Shown here: positions 23,290 to 32,004 of the stretch, piece by piece
Numbering within the stretch: position 1 is the first letter of the stretch
Layout of the letters: each line of letters opens with the position of its first letter
NCBI RefSeq assembly: GCF_014654205.1
Contig: NZ_BNAW01000019.1
Coordinates: 62,001-126,000 of the forward strand
From: Amycolatopsis bullii
Lineage (GTDB): Bacteria > Actinomycetota > Actinomycetes > Mycobacteriales > Pseudonocardiaceae
DNA length: 64,000 nt
Direction: 5' to 3'
The notes under the pieces: generated by a model
What the model was told of the DNA's origin: nothing
Database searches by the model: none
What the model saw: the letters and a program-made list of their open reading frames with translations, nothing else
Made by a program: the position numbers and the translations under genes

Positions 23290-24471
23290 ATGCCCCCTGC
23301 TGTCCGCCCGCTGGACGGGATCGAGGTCGTCGACCTCTCCCGCATCCTCGCCGGGCCCTACTGCACCCAATACCTCGGCGAAATGGGCGCGGACGTCGTC
23401 AAGGTCGAGCCGCCGGGCCACGGCGACGACACCCGCGGCTGGGGGCCGCCGTTCGTCGGCGACGAGGCCGTCTACTACCTGGCGGCGAACCGGAACAAGC
23501 GCGGGATCGTGCTCGACCTCAAGAGCGACCGCGGGCGGGAGGCGCTGCGGCGGCTGGTCGCGGACGCCGACGTCCTGGTCGAGAACTTCCGGCCGGGCAC
23601 GCTCGAGAAGTGGGGCATCGGGTACGCCGAGCTGTCCGCGCTGAACCCGCGGCTGATCCACGTGTCGATCACCGGGTTCGGGCAGACCGGGCCGTACCGC
23701 GACCGCGCGGGCTACGACCTGGTGGCGCAGGCCCTCGGCGGCGTCATGTCGCTGACCGGCGAGCCGGACGGCGCGCCGGCGAAGGTCGGGCTGCCGGTGG
23801 CCGACCTGAACGCGGGGACGTGGGCGATCATCGGCGTGCTGATGGCGTTGCAGGCCCGGCACACGACCGGCCGCGGCCAGTACCTCGACGTGTCCCTTCT
23901 GGACAGTCAGCTGGCCTGGCACGTGTACGCGGCGGGCGCGGTGTTCTACGACGCGCCGCGCCCGCGCCGGATGGGCTCGGCGCACCCGAGCATCGTGCCG
24001 TACCAGGGCTACCACGTCGCCGACGGCTGGCTGATCATCGCGGTCGGCAGCGAGAAGCTGTGGCACGCGTTCTGCGGCGTGCTCGGCCTGGACATCGCTG
24101 CCGACCCACGGTTCTCCTCGAACGCTCTTCGCGCCGCCCACCGTGACGAGCTGAACGCGCTGCTGGAGCCGGTGCTCCTGACGCGCCCGGCGGCGGAGTG
24201 GATGAAGGCGTTCGACGCGGCGGGCATCCCGGCGGCCCCGATCAACGAGATCGACGACGTCTACGCGGACCCGTGGGCGGCCGCGCGCGAGCAGGTGGTC
24301 CGGTTGCCGCACCCGACGGTGGGGACGTACGTGGGCACAGGCTTCCCGGTGAAGGCGTCGGACACCCCGGCGCGGCCGACGTCCGCCCCGCCGACCCTGG
24401 GGCAGCACACCGCGGAGGTGCTGGCCGAGCTGGGGTATTCGGCCGAGGAGATCGCGGAGTTCCTGGACTGA
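23290..24471 (+). CDS. CoA transferase family III (CaiB/BaiF)
   Basis: A 393-residue cytosolic formyl-CoA transferase-like enzyme that moves CoA between two carboxylic acids through an aspartyl-CoA anhydride. The start LDGIEVVDLSRILAGPYCTQYLGEMGADVVKVEPP is the family signature. The catalytic Asp lies in GLPVADLNAGTWA. ENFRPGTLEKWGIGY and HVSITGFGQTGPY follow the family order. The ATG at 23290 is picked for the GAGGAG six bases before it. The next gene, an aminotransferase, starts 32 bases downstream, so both may be in one operon. Acid partners are unknown. Confidence 0.92.
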   Translation: MPPAVRPLDGIEVVDLSRILAGPYCTQYLGEMGADVVKVEPPGHGDDTRGWGPPFVGDEAVYYLAANRNKRGIVLDLKSDRGREALRRLVADADVLVENFRPGTLEKWGIGYAELSALNPRLIHVSITGFGQTGPYRDRAGYDLVAQALGGVMSLTGEPDGAPAKVGLPVADLNAGTWAIIGVLMALQARHTTGRGQYLDVSLLDSQLAWHVYAAGAVFYDAPRPRRMGSAHPSIVPYQGYHVADGWLIIAVGSEKLWHAFCGVLGLDIAADPRFSSNALRAAHRDELNALLEPVLLTRPAAEWMKAFDAAGIPAAPINEIDDVYADPWAAAREQVVRLPHPTVGTYVGTGFPVKASDTPARPTSAPPTLGQHTAEVLAELGYSAEEIAEFLD

Positions 24472-24503
24472 TGGTAGGGATGGGACAGGAACAAGGAGGA
24501 CCG

Positions 24504-25772
24504 ATGTCAGCACAGCACGCCCTGTGGCACCCGTTCGCCGACATGGGCGCGGTCGACGGCGACCGGATGGTCATCACCCGCGGTGAGGGGTCGTACGTCT
24601 GGGACGACGCCGGCCGCCGGTACTTCGACGCGACGGCGTCGCTCTGGTACGCGAACTTCGGCCACGGCCGTCCCGAGATCACCGAAGCGGTCTCCCGCCA
24701 GCTGGGGGAGCTGGACTCGTGGAACCTGTTCGGCTACAACGCGAACCGGCCGGCGATCGAGCTGGCGGACCGCGTCGCGGCCCTGGCCCCGGAGCCGGGG
24801 TCGAAGGTGTTCTTCGGCTCGGGCGGCGGCGACGTCATCGACACGGCGGTGAAGCTCGCGCGGGCGTACTTCGCGCAGACGGGCCGGCCGGAGAAGGTCC
24901 ACGTGATCGGCCGGGCGCAGGGCTACCACGGAACGCACGGGTTCGGCACGGCGGTCGGCGGGATCCCGGCGAACGCGGCGGGCGTCGGCCCGCAGCCGCC
25001 TTCGTTTTCCCACGTTGCGTACGACGACGCGGCAGTGCTGGAGGCGGAGATCCAGCGGGTCGGTGCGTCCCGCGTGGCGGCGTTCTTCTGCGAGCCGGTG
25101 ATCGGCGCGGGCGGCGTGCTGCTGCCGCCGGAGGGCTACCTCGAGGAGGTGGCGGCGATCTGCCGCCGTCACGAGGTGCTGTTCGTGGCGGACTGCGTGA
25201 TCGCGGCCTGGGGCAGGCTGGGCACGTGGTTCGGGATCGACCGCTGGCCGGTGCGGCCGGACCTGATCACGACGGCGAAGGGCATCACGGGCGGCACGAT
25301 CCCGCTGGGTGCGCTGGTGGTGGCTCCGCGGGTGGCCGAGCCGTTCTTCACCGGGAAGCCGGGCGCCCCGATCTTCCGCCACGGCCCGACGTACGCGGGT
25401 CATCCGGTGGCGTGCGCGGCGGGGCTGGCGACGTTGGACATCTACGAGCGCGACGGGCTGATCCCGCGCGGTCGCGAGCTGGAGAAGCCGTTGGCGGACG
25501 CGGTGTCCTCGGTCAGCGGACACCCGCTGGTGAAGGAGATCCGCGCGGGCCTGGGCTTCCTGGCGGCGGTGGAGCTGACGGCGGAGGTCGTGGACGCGGA
25601 CCCGGGCGCGCCGGTGAAGCTGCAGCGGGCGTGCCGCGACGAGGGTGTGATCGTGCGGAACCTGGGCCGCGGGGTGGCCGTGTCGCCGCCGCTGGTGGCG
25701 GCGGAACCGGAGCTGGACCTGCTGGCGGCGGCCCTGCCGAAGGCGCTGGACCGCTTGGCGGCGCAGGTGTGA
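24504..25772 (+). CDS. Class III (omega) aminotransferase, PLP-dependent
   Basis: A 422-residue fold-type I aminotransferase. An AAGGAGGA ribosome site just before the ATG at 24504 sets the start. The PLP lysine is Lys259 (TTAKGITGG). The phosphate/ring region reads FGSGGGDVIDTAVKLARAY and the cofactor Asp is Asp230. The next residues read DCVIAAWGRLG where most class III enzymes have DEVITGFGR, so this is a divergent member. HGPTYAGHPVACAAGLATLDIY is also typical. It is placed with the CoA transferase and ends just before a strong terminator. Beta-alanine/GABA- or amine-pyruvate-type substrates are possible, with no way to choose. Confidence 0.9.
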   Translation: MSAQHALWHPFADMGAVDGDRMVITRGEGSYVWDDAGRRYFDATASLWYANFGHGRPEITEAVSRQLGELDSWNLFGYNANRPAIELADRVAALAPEPGSKVFFGSGGGDVIDTAVKLARAYFAQTGRPEKVHVIGRAQGYHGTHGFGTAVGGIPANAAGVGPQPPSFSHVAYDDAAVLEAEIQRVGASRVAAFFCEPVIGAGGVLLPPEGYLEEVAAICRRHEVLFVADCVIAAWGRLGTWFGIDRWPVRPDLITTAKGITGGTIPLGALVVAPRVAEPFFTGKPGAPIFRHGPTYAGHPVACAAGLATLDIYERDGLIPRGRELEKPLADAVSSVSGHPLVKEIRAGLGFLAAVELTAEVVDADPGAPVKLQRACRDEGVIVRNLGRGVAVSPPLVAAEPELDLLAAALPKALDRLAAQV

Positions 25773-25775
25773 GGG

Positions 25776-25816
25776 GAGGGCGCTTTCCTGTCCTCCGACG
25801 GCAGGAAAGCGCCCTC
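25776..25816. terminator. Strong hairpin terminator between convergent genes
   Basis: A perfect 15-bp stem, GAGGGCGCTTTCCTG (25776-25790) paired with 25802-25816, encloses an 11-base loop. It stands 3 bases after the aminotransferase stop and 48 bases before the convergent VOC gene stop, so it can serve both directions. There is no long T-run, as usual in actinobacteria. Confidence 0.85.
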
Positions 25817-25864
25817 ACCAAGCCGGCGGCGCCCCCAGCTCGCCGCCGACCCGGCCCGGGCACC

Positions 25865-26302
25865 TCACGAAATGCAGAACTCGTTGCCTTCCGGGTCGGC
25901 CATGGTCACCCAGCTGTGCGGGCCCTGCCGCCCTCGCCACAGGAACTCCGCGCCGCGCGACTTGAGTTTCTCCAGGGTTGCCTCGACGTTGTCCGCGCCC
26001 ACCCACACATCCAGGTGGACCCGGTTCTTCACCGTCTTGGCCTCCGGTACTTCCTGGAACAGGATCCGCTTCGGCGGCCCCTCCGGTGGCGAGTCCGGGT
26101 GCCGGATCCCCGCTCCCGCTTTCCACACCAGCGAACCCCGGTGGGTCCGGGTCTCCGCCTCCGCCGCGTACCCCTTCGCGATCATCTCGCGGATGAAGTC
26201 CTCGTCCGTCGGTTCCACGGTCCAGCCGAGCGTCTCGGCCCACCAGTCGGCGAGGACGTGCGGGTCGGCCGAATCCACCACTACCTGGAAGTCATGCGCC
26301 AT
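25865..26302 (-). CDS. VOC (glyoxalase/bleomycin resistance) family protein
   Basis: A 145-residue protein made of two babbab VOC repeats. HDFQVVVDSADPHVLADWWAETLGWT opens the first and KNRVHLDVWVGADNVEATLEKLKSRGA the second, ending MADPEGNEFCIS, a standard VOC finish with the metal-ligand Glu. It belongs to the group annotated as glyoxalase-like domain proteins; the substrate is unknown. The ATG lies inside the end of the upstream small gene (22-base overlap), so the two are probably cotranscribed. Confidence 0.85.
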   Translation of the reverse strand: MAHDFQVVVDSADPHVLADWWAETLGWTVEPTDEDFIREMIAKGYAAEAETRTHRGSLVWKAGAGIRHPDSPPEGPPKRILFQEVPEAKTVKNRVHLDVWVGADNVEATLEKLKSRGAEFLWRGRQGPHSWVTMADPEGNEFCIS

Positions 26303-26478
26303 ACCGGCACATTAACCACCGAGTCCGACATTTTCCGGAGCATCGGGTCCTCGGGGACGACCGTGAAGCGCCACTTGTCCACGCCGCCACCCATGATTTC
26401 GGCGTACCGGCGTGCACCGTCGGCGTTGGCGAAGCGCACCTGCTGGCCGTTCGTCAGGTGGGTGATCTTGACCGCCAC
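26281..26478 (-). CDS. Small hypothetical protein
   Basis: A 65-residue protein (AVKITHLTNGQQVRFANADGARRYAEIMGGGVDKWRFTVVPED) that I do not recognise; it resembles a short single-domain beta-alpha-beta unit. The GTG at 26478 is chosen over longer upstream starts because GGGAGG lies five bases before it. The 3' end overlaps the VOC gene by 22 bases, which suggests translational coupling. Confidence 0.65.
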   Translation of the reverse strand: MAVKITHLTNGQQVRFANADGARRYAEIMGGGVDKWRFTVVPEDPMLRKMSDSVVNVPVWRMTSR

Positions 26479-26611
26479 GACTACCTCCCGAGTATGTGGG
26501 CCGGCCCGCGGAGCTTCCCCCTCCGGGACCGGCAGGGCACAGTAGAACACATGTTCGACCGACGGCGCCACTCTCTCCCCCAAGTAGGGGACAATCAATC
26601 AAAACCGCAGG

Positions 26612-27115
26612 TCAGAGCGGTCGGATCATGGCGACACGCGGCCAGGCGTCGAGGCCGCGGGCCGCTTCGGCACGGCGGATCGAGCGCAGGCCGTCGCCGA
26701 TTTCCGCGGCCGGGACGACCCGGAACGCCAGCCGCTCGTAGTACGGCGCGTTCCACGGCACGTTTTCGAACGTCGTCAGCGTCAGCGCCGTCAGCCCGCG
26801 CGCCGCCGCCCACTCCGCGAGCGTCTCGATCAGCGCGCTGCCGATTCCCCGCCGCGCGTGCGGCGGCCGGACCGAGACCTGCTCGATGTGGGCGTGCCCG
26901 TCGACGACCTCCGCGAGCAGGTAGGCCACCGGCCGGTCGGCTGCGTCGACGCTGACCCACGCGCGGCCCGCCGCCTGGAACACCGTCAGCTCCGCCACCG
27001 AACCCGGGTCGTCGTCGGCGATCGCGGCCATGCCGACGTCGCGGAACAGCGCACCCGCCTCGCGCTCGACGTTGATGAGCGCGGGCAGGTCGTCGGGGCG
27101 CGCGAGCCGGATCAC
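26612..27115 (-). CDS. GNAT family N-acetyltransferase
   Basis: A 167-residue acetyl-CoA-dependent transferase. The start is IRLARPDDLPALINVEREAG. The acetyl-CoA pyrophosphate loop is VRPPHARRGIGSALIETLAEWA (Q/RxxGxG/A motif as RRGIGSA), followed by LTLTTFENVPWNAPYYERLAFRVV, the last GNAT strands. The acceptor could be a small molecule or protein. It lies alone between the small VOC pair and the IclR gene, all on the minus strand. Confidence 0.88.
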   Translation of the reverse strand: MIRLARPDDLPALINVEREAGALFRDVGMAAIADDDPGSVAELTVFQAAGRAWVSVDAADRPVAYLLAEVVDGHAHIEQVSVRPPHARRGIGSALIETLAEWAAARGLTALTLTTFENVPWNAPYYERLAFRVVPAAEIGDGLRSIRRAEAARGLDAWPRVAMIRPL

Positions 27116-27146
27116 CCGGGCAGTTCTACGCGCCCGGGCGGAATTC

Positions 27147-27932
27147 TCACAGCGAATAAGACGTGATCGCCCGCTGGATGCGGATCGCGTACTCCTGCAG
27201 CGCGGCGATCGCCGTCTGCCGGGCCTCTTCGGTGATGCGGGCGGCCGGGCCGGCCATGCTCAGCACGGTGGGCCGCCTGCCGATCGTCTGCACCGGCACC
27301 GAACACGCCCAGACGCCCTCGTCGAGCTCGCCGGAGCTGACCGCGTACCGGTTCTCCAGCGCCTGCTTCAGCTCGTCGCGCACCGCCGTCCCGCGCTGCT
27401 CGACGATCGACGCCCACCGCCGGTCGCGTTCGATCTCCGGCAGCAGCGCGAGCAGCATCTTGCCGGACGCGCCGACGCCGAGCGGCAGCGAATGCCCCGG
27501 CTCGAACGTGAACCGCATGGCGCGGTCGCACTCGACGCGGTCCGCGCACACGGCGGCGTCGCCGAACCGCTGGAACAGCATCACCGTCTCGCCGAGCTCC
27601 CGCGCGGCCTCCTCCATCGCGGGCCGCGCCAGCCGAACCATGTCGTTGGCCAGCTGCGCGGCCCGCGCCAGCGGCATCACCTGGCTGGTCAGGTGGTAGT
27701 GCCCGGCCCGGCCCTCCTCGAGCAGCTGCAGCTCCTTGAGGAGGGCCACGTACCGGTAGGTCGTCGCCACCGGGGTCCCGATCGTCGCGGCCAGCTCGGC
27801 GACGCTCGCCTCCCACCGGCGCTCCGAAAAGGCCAGCAGCAGCTGGAGGACCTTGCGGGAACTGCTGGCCCCCGGGGTGCGGCGCGGGGAAGTGGTGGCG
27901 GAACCGTCGACGGTACTGACGGCAGGCGTCAT
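27147..27932 (-). CDS. IclR family transcriptional regulator
   Basis: A 261-residue regulator. The N-terminal winged helix (SSRKVLQLLLAFSERRWEASVAELAATIGTPVATTYRYVALLKELQLLEEG) is at about residues 24-75. The C-terminal IclR effector domain (MVRLARPAMEEAARELGETVMLFQRFGDAAVCADRVE, then GVGASGKMLLALLP) follows. The ATG at 27932 has a GAGAGGG site. Upstream (27933-28054) is an unusually A/T-rich stretch with TCACAC (27970-27975) and GTGTGA (27998-28003) arms that could be a control site. No obvious target operon adjoins. Confidence 0.9.
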   Translation of the reverse strand: MTPAVSTVDGSATTSPRRTPGASSSRKVLQLLLAFSERRWEASVAELAATIGTPVATTYRYVALLKELQLLEEGRAGHYHLTSQVMPLARAAQLANDMVRLARPAMEEAARELGETVMLFQRFGDAAVCADRVECDRAMRFTFEPGHSLPLGVGASGKMLLALLPEIERDRRWASIVEQRGTAVRDELKQALENRYAVSSGELDEGVWACSVPVQTIGRRPTVLSMAGPAARITEEARQTAIAALQEYAIRIQRAITSYSL

Positions 27933-28054
27933 CGTGACCCTCTCGGTGAGACAAAAACTACCTTCGCTATCACACGGGGTGAATAAATTAGCACGTAGTG
28001 TGAAAGGAAGGCCAGCAATGGGCCAGGAAAAGGGCGTTTGCCGTCGCGCCGAGG

Positions 28055-28747
28055 TCACATGGTGAGAAATTCGCCCGGTTTCGTCACCACGGGTGACTCG
28101 ACGTAGAGCCCGCGGTACTCGTCCTGGATCCCCGAGTTGTGCACCTGCAGCGCGAGCGGGCCGACGCGCCCGGCCGTCTTGTCGGCGAACCGCAGCACTT
28201 CCACGCCCTTGCAGGTGATCGTCGTGCTGGTGAGCGGGCAGCACGCCATCCGCGCGACACCCGTGGCGGCGTCGCCGATCAGCTCGCACTGCGCCCACTT
28301 CTTGATGTCGATGGTCGGGTGCGACAGCTGCCGGAACAGTTTCCCGCCCCCGTCGTTGTGCCCCGGCCGGTAGTCCCAGTGTCCCCCGTTCGGCGGCTGG
28401 AACTGGATGGCGCTCAGCGCATCGCGGATCGGGTCGGTGGTGCCCCAGATCAGCACGGTCGGTTTGTGGTTGCCCTTGACCTGCCGGACATTGAATATCC
28501 ACCGAAACGTGCCGACCTGCTGTTTGTTGTAGTACAACCAGCCGCGCGCGGTGCCGTTGCCGTGGACGACCCCGTTTTCCGCCGACCAGAGCCCGGTTTT
28601 CGACGACGTCCACGCGCTCAGGTCGGTGCCGTCGAACATCGAAACCAGATTCGGGTCACCGTAAGGGTTTTCGGCCGCCGCGGCCGGTGCCGGGACCGAG
28701 GCCGCGACGATCCCCGCGGCCAGCACACCGAAGAGTTTCCGAAACAT
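28055..28747 (-). CDS. Secreted DUF1080 (3-keto-disaccharide hydrolase-like) protein
   Basis: A 230-residue exported protein with a Sec signal (FRKLFGVLAAGIVAASVPAPAAAAE). The mature part is a DUF1080/LamG-like jelly-roll: VSMFDGTDLSAWTSS, LWSAENGVVHGNG, RGWLYYNKQQVGTFRWIFNVR, QFQPPNGGHWDYRPG, and the end GPLALQVHNSGIQDEYRGLYVES. Members of this group include 3-keto-glycoside hydrolases and carbohydrate-binding proteins. The start has a GAGAGGACGG site. Four Cys in the mature chain could form disulfides. It stands alone; a role in extracellular sugar breakdown is inferred. Confidence 0.87.
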   Translation of the reverse strand: MFRKLFGVLAAGIVAASVPAPAAAAENPYGDPNLVSMFDGTDLSAWTSSKTGLWSAENGVVHGNGTARGWLYYNKQQVGTFRWIFNVRQVKGNHKPTVLIWGTTDPIRDALSAIQFQPPNGGHWDYRPGHNDGGGKLFRQLSHPTIDIKKWAQCELIGDAATGVARMACCPLTSTTITCKGVEVLRFADKTAGRVGPLALQVHNSGIQDEYRGLYVESPVVTKPGEFLTM

Positions 28748-28823
28748 CTTGCCGTCCTCTCGTCGAACGCGGATCGAGGGTTCGGACGGCGGATTTCACG
28801 TTAGGAGCGGCGCGGGCCGGGCG

Positions 28824-30407
28824 TCAACCACGGTCCCGGTGACCGGTGAGGAACGGCGTGAGCAGGCCGGGCAGCGCCCGGTCGGCGAGCGCCAGCCCGT
28901 CGGCCTCGCCGACGTCGAGCACCTGGTACTTGCCCTTGCCCGCGGCGACCGGCGCGATCAGCGTGACCAGCCCGGCCCGGCGCTGGAAGTACGAGCGCTC
29001 GACGACGATCCCGGTCAGCCCGTCGCAGCGGACCGCTGCCGTGCCGCGGTCCAGCGAGCCCGACCGCGTCACCAGGTACCGGCCGGTGAGCGCGTGCCCG
29101 AGGCCGCGGTAGCGGTCCCAGCCGACCAGGGCCGCGAACGGCACCAGCACCAGCGCGACCTGCCACGGCCAGTCCGGCAGCGCGCCGAGCCGGGCCAGGC
29201 CGTAGAGCGCCGCGGCGAGCAGCAGCACGCCGAGGACGGCCCGGGACAGCCGCCGGTACAGCGCCCGGCGCGGGTGGCGCACCAGCGGGGTCGCGGCCGG
29301 GTCCTCGCCCAGCACCTCGGCGACGACTTCGTGCGCGCGGGCCAGCGGCGCCGGGGGCAGCAACAGGCTGCCGCCCTTGTCCGCGCTCTTGCCTTCCCGC
29401 AGGCCGGCGGCGATGGCGACGCAGCGGGCGCCGCCGGCCAGCCGCAGCGGCAGCGGTTCGCGGATTTCGGCGCCGCGCAGGCGGTCCTCTTCGATCGACA
29501 CCGACCGCGTGGTGACCAGCCCCCGGCGGACGTGCAGGGTGCCGCCGGGTTCGCGGGTGAGCCGGAAGTTCCAGAACGACAGCACGTACCCGCCGATCGA
29601 CAGCAGCGAGACGAGCACCAGCAGCCCGGCCGCGGCGAGCACCAGGCTCAGCCACACGGGAGTGTCGGCGAAGTGCCCGACGACGGCCTGGACCAGCGAG
29701 AACTGGATCGGGTCGAAGTGCAGCTCGTGTGCGAAGTGGTAGACGGTGCCGACGGCCGCACCCACCACCGCCAGCCCCGACAGCGTGAAGGGCGCGTACC
29801 GCAGCCACCGCTTGTCGACCGCGGCGATGAGCTGCTCCGGCGGCGCCGTGGCGGCTACGGCGTCCGGGTCGGAGACGGCCTCGGCCTTGCGGTGCAGCAG
29901 GAGCGTCCGCAGCCGCTGGGCCTCGGCGATGGTGACGGCATCGAGGACGAGCTCGTCCTTGCCCGGCCCCTTCCCGTGCGAGTGCCGTCCGGTGCCGATC
30001 CGCGCGGCGGCCAGCGAGAACAGCCGGTGCTTCGGCTCGGAGGTGACGTCGACCGTGCGGATCCGGTCGCGCGGGACGGCCCGGTGCTTGCGCTGCAGCA
30101 GCCCGGTACGCCACTCGACCTGCGACTCGGTGATCCGGTAGCGCGAAGTCAGCACGTGGGAAACCCCGGTGAACACGGCGATCGCGGTGAACACGAGGCC
30201 GACCCACTGCCACGGTTCGCCGTGGCCGAACAACAGCGCGCCCAGCAGCACCGGCAGCGACTTCACCAGATCGAGCACCGGCCGGATGAGCAGCATGCGC
30301 CGGTCGAGGTGGTGCCACGGCGCCTCCTGCGTGCCCTCGGCGGGTGGGGTGATCGCTTCGGTGCTTTCGGCCGCCTCCGCGGGAAAGAGTGCGTCGCCGG
30401 GGCTCAC
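28824..30407 (-). CDS. Large bacterial PH-domain (bPH2, YdbT-like) membrane protein
   Basis: A 527-residue integral membrane protein with three bPH2 (DUF304) domains separated by pairs of transmembrane segments (about 40-85, 215-275 and 395-435). PH-domain marks are SRYRITESQVEWRTGLLQRKHRAVPRDRIRTVDV, the second VRRGLVTTRSVSIEEDRLRGAEI, and GRYLVTRSGSLDRGTAAVRCDGL. The GTG at 30407 overlaps the stop of the upstream gene (GTGA). The pair corresponds to the YdbS/YdbT organisation of Bacillus, where it affects resistance to an antimicrobial peptide. It is a clear paralog of the protein at 39589-41208. Confidence 0.88.
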   Translation of the reverse strand: MSPGDALFPAEAAESTEAITPPAEGTQEAPWHHLDRRMLLIRPVLDLVKSLPVLLGALLFGHGEPWQWVGLVFTAIAVFTGVSHVLTSRYRITESQVEWRTGLLQRKHRAVPRDRIRTVDVTSEPKHRLFSLAAARIGTGRHSHGKGPGKDELVLDAVTIAEAQRLRTLLLHRKAEAVSDPDAVAATAPPEQLIAAVDKRWLRYAPFTLSGLAVVGAAVGTVYHFAHELHFDPIQFSLVQAVVGHFADTPVWLSLVLAAAGLLVLVSLLSIGGYVLSFWNFRLTREPGGTLHVRRGLVTTRSVSIEEDRLRGAEIREPLPLRLAGGARCVAIAAGLREGKSADKGGSLLLPPAPLARAHEVVAEVLGEDPAATPLVRHPRRALYRRLSRAVLGVLLLAAALYGLARLGALPDWPWQVALVLVPFAALVGWDRYRGLGHALTGRYLVTRSGSLDRGTAAVRCDGLTGIVVERSYFQRRAGLVTLIAPVAAGKGKYQVLDVGEADGLALADRALPGLLTPFLTGHRDRG

Positions 30408-30913
30408 GTGGCGTCCCCGCGCACCGCCTGGGTCGTCTTCGTGAGCTCGTCGGCCAAGGCCAGCGCGCGGTCGTGCGCCAGCCCCGAGATCCGCAGCGGG
30501 CCCGCCGCGGACGCCGTGGTCACGGTGATCTTCGCCAGCCCGAACAGCTGCTCGAAGGGGTCGCGCTCGATGTCGACGGTCTGGATCCGCGAGACCGGCG
30601 CGATCCGCCACTCCTGCTTCAGCCAGCCGGACTGCGTGTAGACGGCCTCGCCGGTGACCTCCCAGCGGTGCACGCGGTAGCGCCACTGGGGCATCACGAG
30701 CAGGTGAAGCGGGCCGAGCACGCAGGAGAGCACCAGCGTCACGGTCAGGAACGACGGCGCGTCGTCGCTGGTCACCACGATGAGGGTCTGGATGCCGAGC
30801 AGGACGATCCAGAGGATCGAGGCGGTGACCGTCCAGTAGCCGATGGCCCGGCGGCTGACCCGGTGCGCCGGCGGCCGCAGCCGGGGCGCCGTGCTCGTGG
30901 TGTGTTCGCTCAC
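30404..30913 (-). CDS. Small bacterial PH-domain (bPH2, YdbS-like) membrane protein
   Basis: A 169-residue membrane protein with two transmembrane helices (about 25-72, TVTASILWIVLLGIQTLIVVT and FLTVTLVLSCVLGPLHLLVM). One C-terminal bPH2 domain follows: WRYRVHRWEVTGEAVYTQSGWLKQEWRIAPVSRIQTVDIERDPFEQLFGLAKITVTTAS. It is the first gene of a two-gene operon with the larger PH protein. The GTG start has no strong ribosome site. Function in envelope stress is inferred from the family only. Confidence 0.87.
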   Translation of the reverse strand: MSEHTTSTAPRLRPPAHRVSRRAIGYWTVTASILWIVLLGIQTLIVVTSDDAPSFLTVTLVLSCVLGPLHLLVMPQWRYRVHRWEVTGEAVYTQSGWLKQEWRIAPVSRIQTVDIERDPFEQLFGLAKITVTTASAAGPLRISGLAHDRALALADELTKTTQAVRGDAT

Positions 30914-31086
30914 CGCTCAAGCGTGCCCGATCGGGGCCTTGCGTGCCCACGACGGTTGTCACGATGGCGATCCGGTCGGGCCTCGATCGCGTGGCGTTAC
31001 GATCGGCGACACCGCCGGAGGAATGGAATCGCTCTCCGGGTGTGTTGTGCTTGACGGATTGGTATAGCGGAGAGCAGGAGGACCCG

Positions 31087-32004
31087 GTGGGACTCGATCC
31101 CGACGACCTGTACGAGGTGGACTCGGACGTCCCCGACCTGACCGGCGCGGTGCTGCTGCACCACTTCGAGGGGTTCATGGACGCCGGCTCGGCGGGCCGT
31201 CTGCTGGCCGAGCACCTGCTGGGCGGCGAGCACCGGGTGATCGCCCGCTTCGACGTCGACCGGCTCATCGACTACCGCTCGCGGCGGCCGACGATGACCT
31301 ACGCGGTCGACCACTGGGAGGACTACGACGCGCCCGAGCTGGTGGTGCACCTGCTGCACGACACCGACGGCACGCCGTTCCTGCTGCTGACCGGCCCGGA
31401 GCCGGACCACGACTGGGAGCGGTTCAGCGCGGCGGTCCGGAACCTGGTCGAGCGCTGGGGCGTCCGGCTGACCGCCGGGTTCCACGGCATCCCGATGGGC
31501 GCGCCGCACACCCGCCCGCTCGGCGTCACCGCGCACGCCACCCGCAAGGACCTGGTCGGCGACAACCAGCCGCTGCCGAACCGGCTGCAGGTGCCGGGCA
31601 GCCTCGCCGCGCTGCTGGAGTACCGGCTCGGCGAGTGGGGTCACGACGCCATGGGCTTCGCCGCGCACGTGCCGCACTACCTCGCCCAGTCGACGTACCC
31701 GGCGGCCTCGCTGATCGTGCTCGACGCGCTGAGCCGGGCGACCGGGCTGAGCCTGCCCGAGGGCGAGCTGCGGGCGGCCGCGGACCTGGCCGACGCCGAG
31801 ATCAACCGCCAGGTCGCGGAGTCCGACGAGATCGCCGACGTCGTCCGCGCCCTGGAGCGGCAGTACGACACGTTCGTCGAGGCGTCCGACCGCGGCAGCC
31901 TGCTCGCGGAGTCGGTCGAGCACATGCCGACGGCGGAGGAGCTCGGCTCCCAGTTCGAGCGGTTCCTGGCCGAGCAGAACGGTGGCGACGGGACCGAGCG
32001 GTGA
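31087..32004 (+). CDS. PAC2 family protein
   Basis: A 305-residue soluble protein of the PAC2 (proteasome assembly chaperone-like) family, frequent in proteasome-bearing actinobacteria. Family stretches are LTGAVLLHHFEGFMDAGSAGRLLAEHLL, VIARFDVDRLIDYRSRRPTMTY and TGPEPDHDWERFSAAV, with HGIPMGAPHTRPLGVTAHAT in the middle. The C-terminus is helical. The GTG at 31087 follows AGGAGG by 6 bases. A -10-like TATAGC is at 31063-31068. The stop overlaps the next gene's GTG. The molecular role in bacteria is not established. Confidence 0.9.
   Translation: MGLDPDDLYEVDSDVPDLTGAVLLHHFEGFMDAGSAGRLLAEHLLGGEHRVIARFDVDRLIDYRSRRPTMTYAVDHWEDYDAPELVVHLLHDTDGTPFLLLTGPEPDHDWERFSAAVRNLVERWGVRLTAGFHGIPMGAPHTRPLGVTAHATRKDLVGDNQPLPNRLQVPGSLAALLEYRLGEWGHDAMGFAAHVPHYLAQSTYPAASLIVLDALSRATGLSLPEGELRAAADLADAEINRQVAESDEIADVVRALERQYDTFVEASDRGSLLAESVEHMPTAEELGSQFERFLAEQNGGDGTER

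Noticed and set aside
22918-24513. Minus-strand frame opposite the CoA transferase gene
   Set aside because: A His/Arg/Val-rich shadow of the CaiB-type gene; no start signal.
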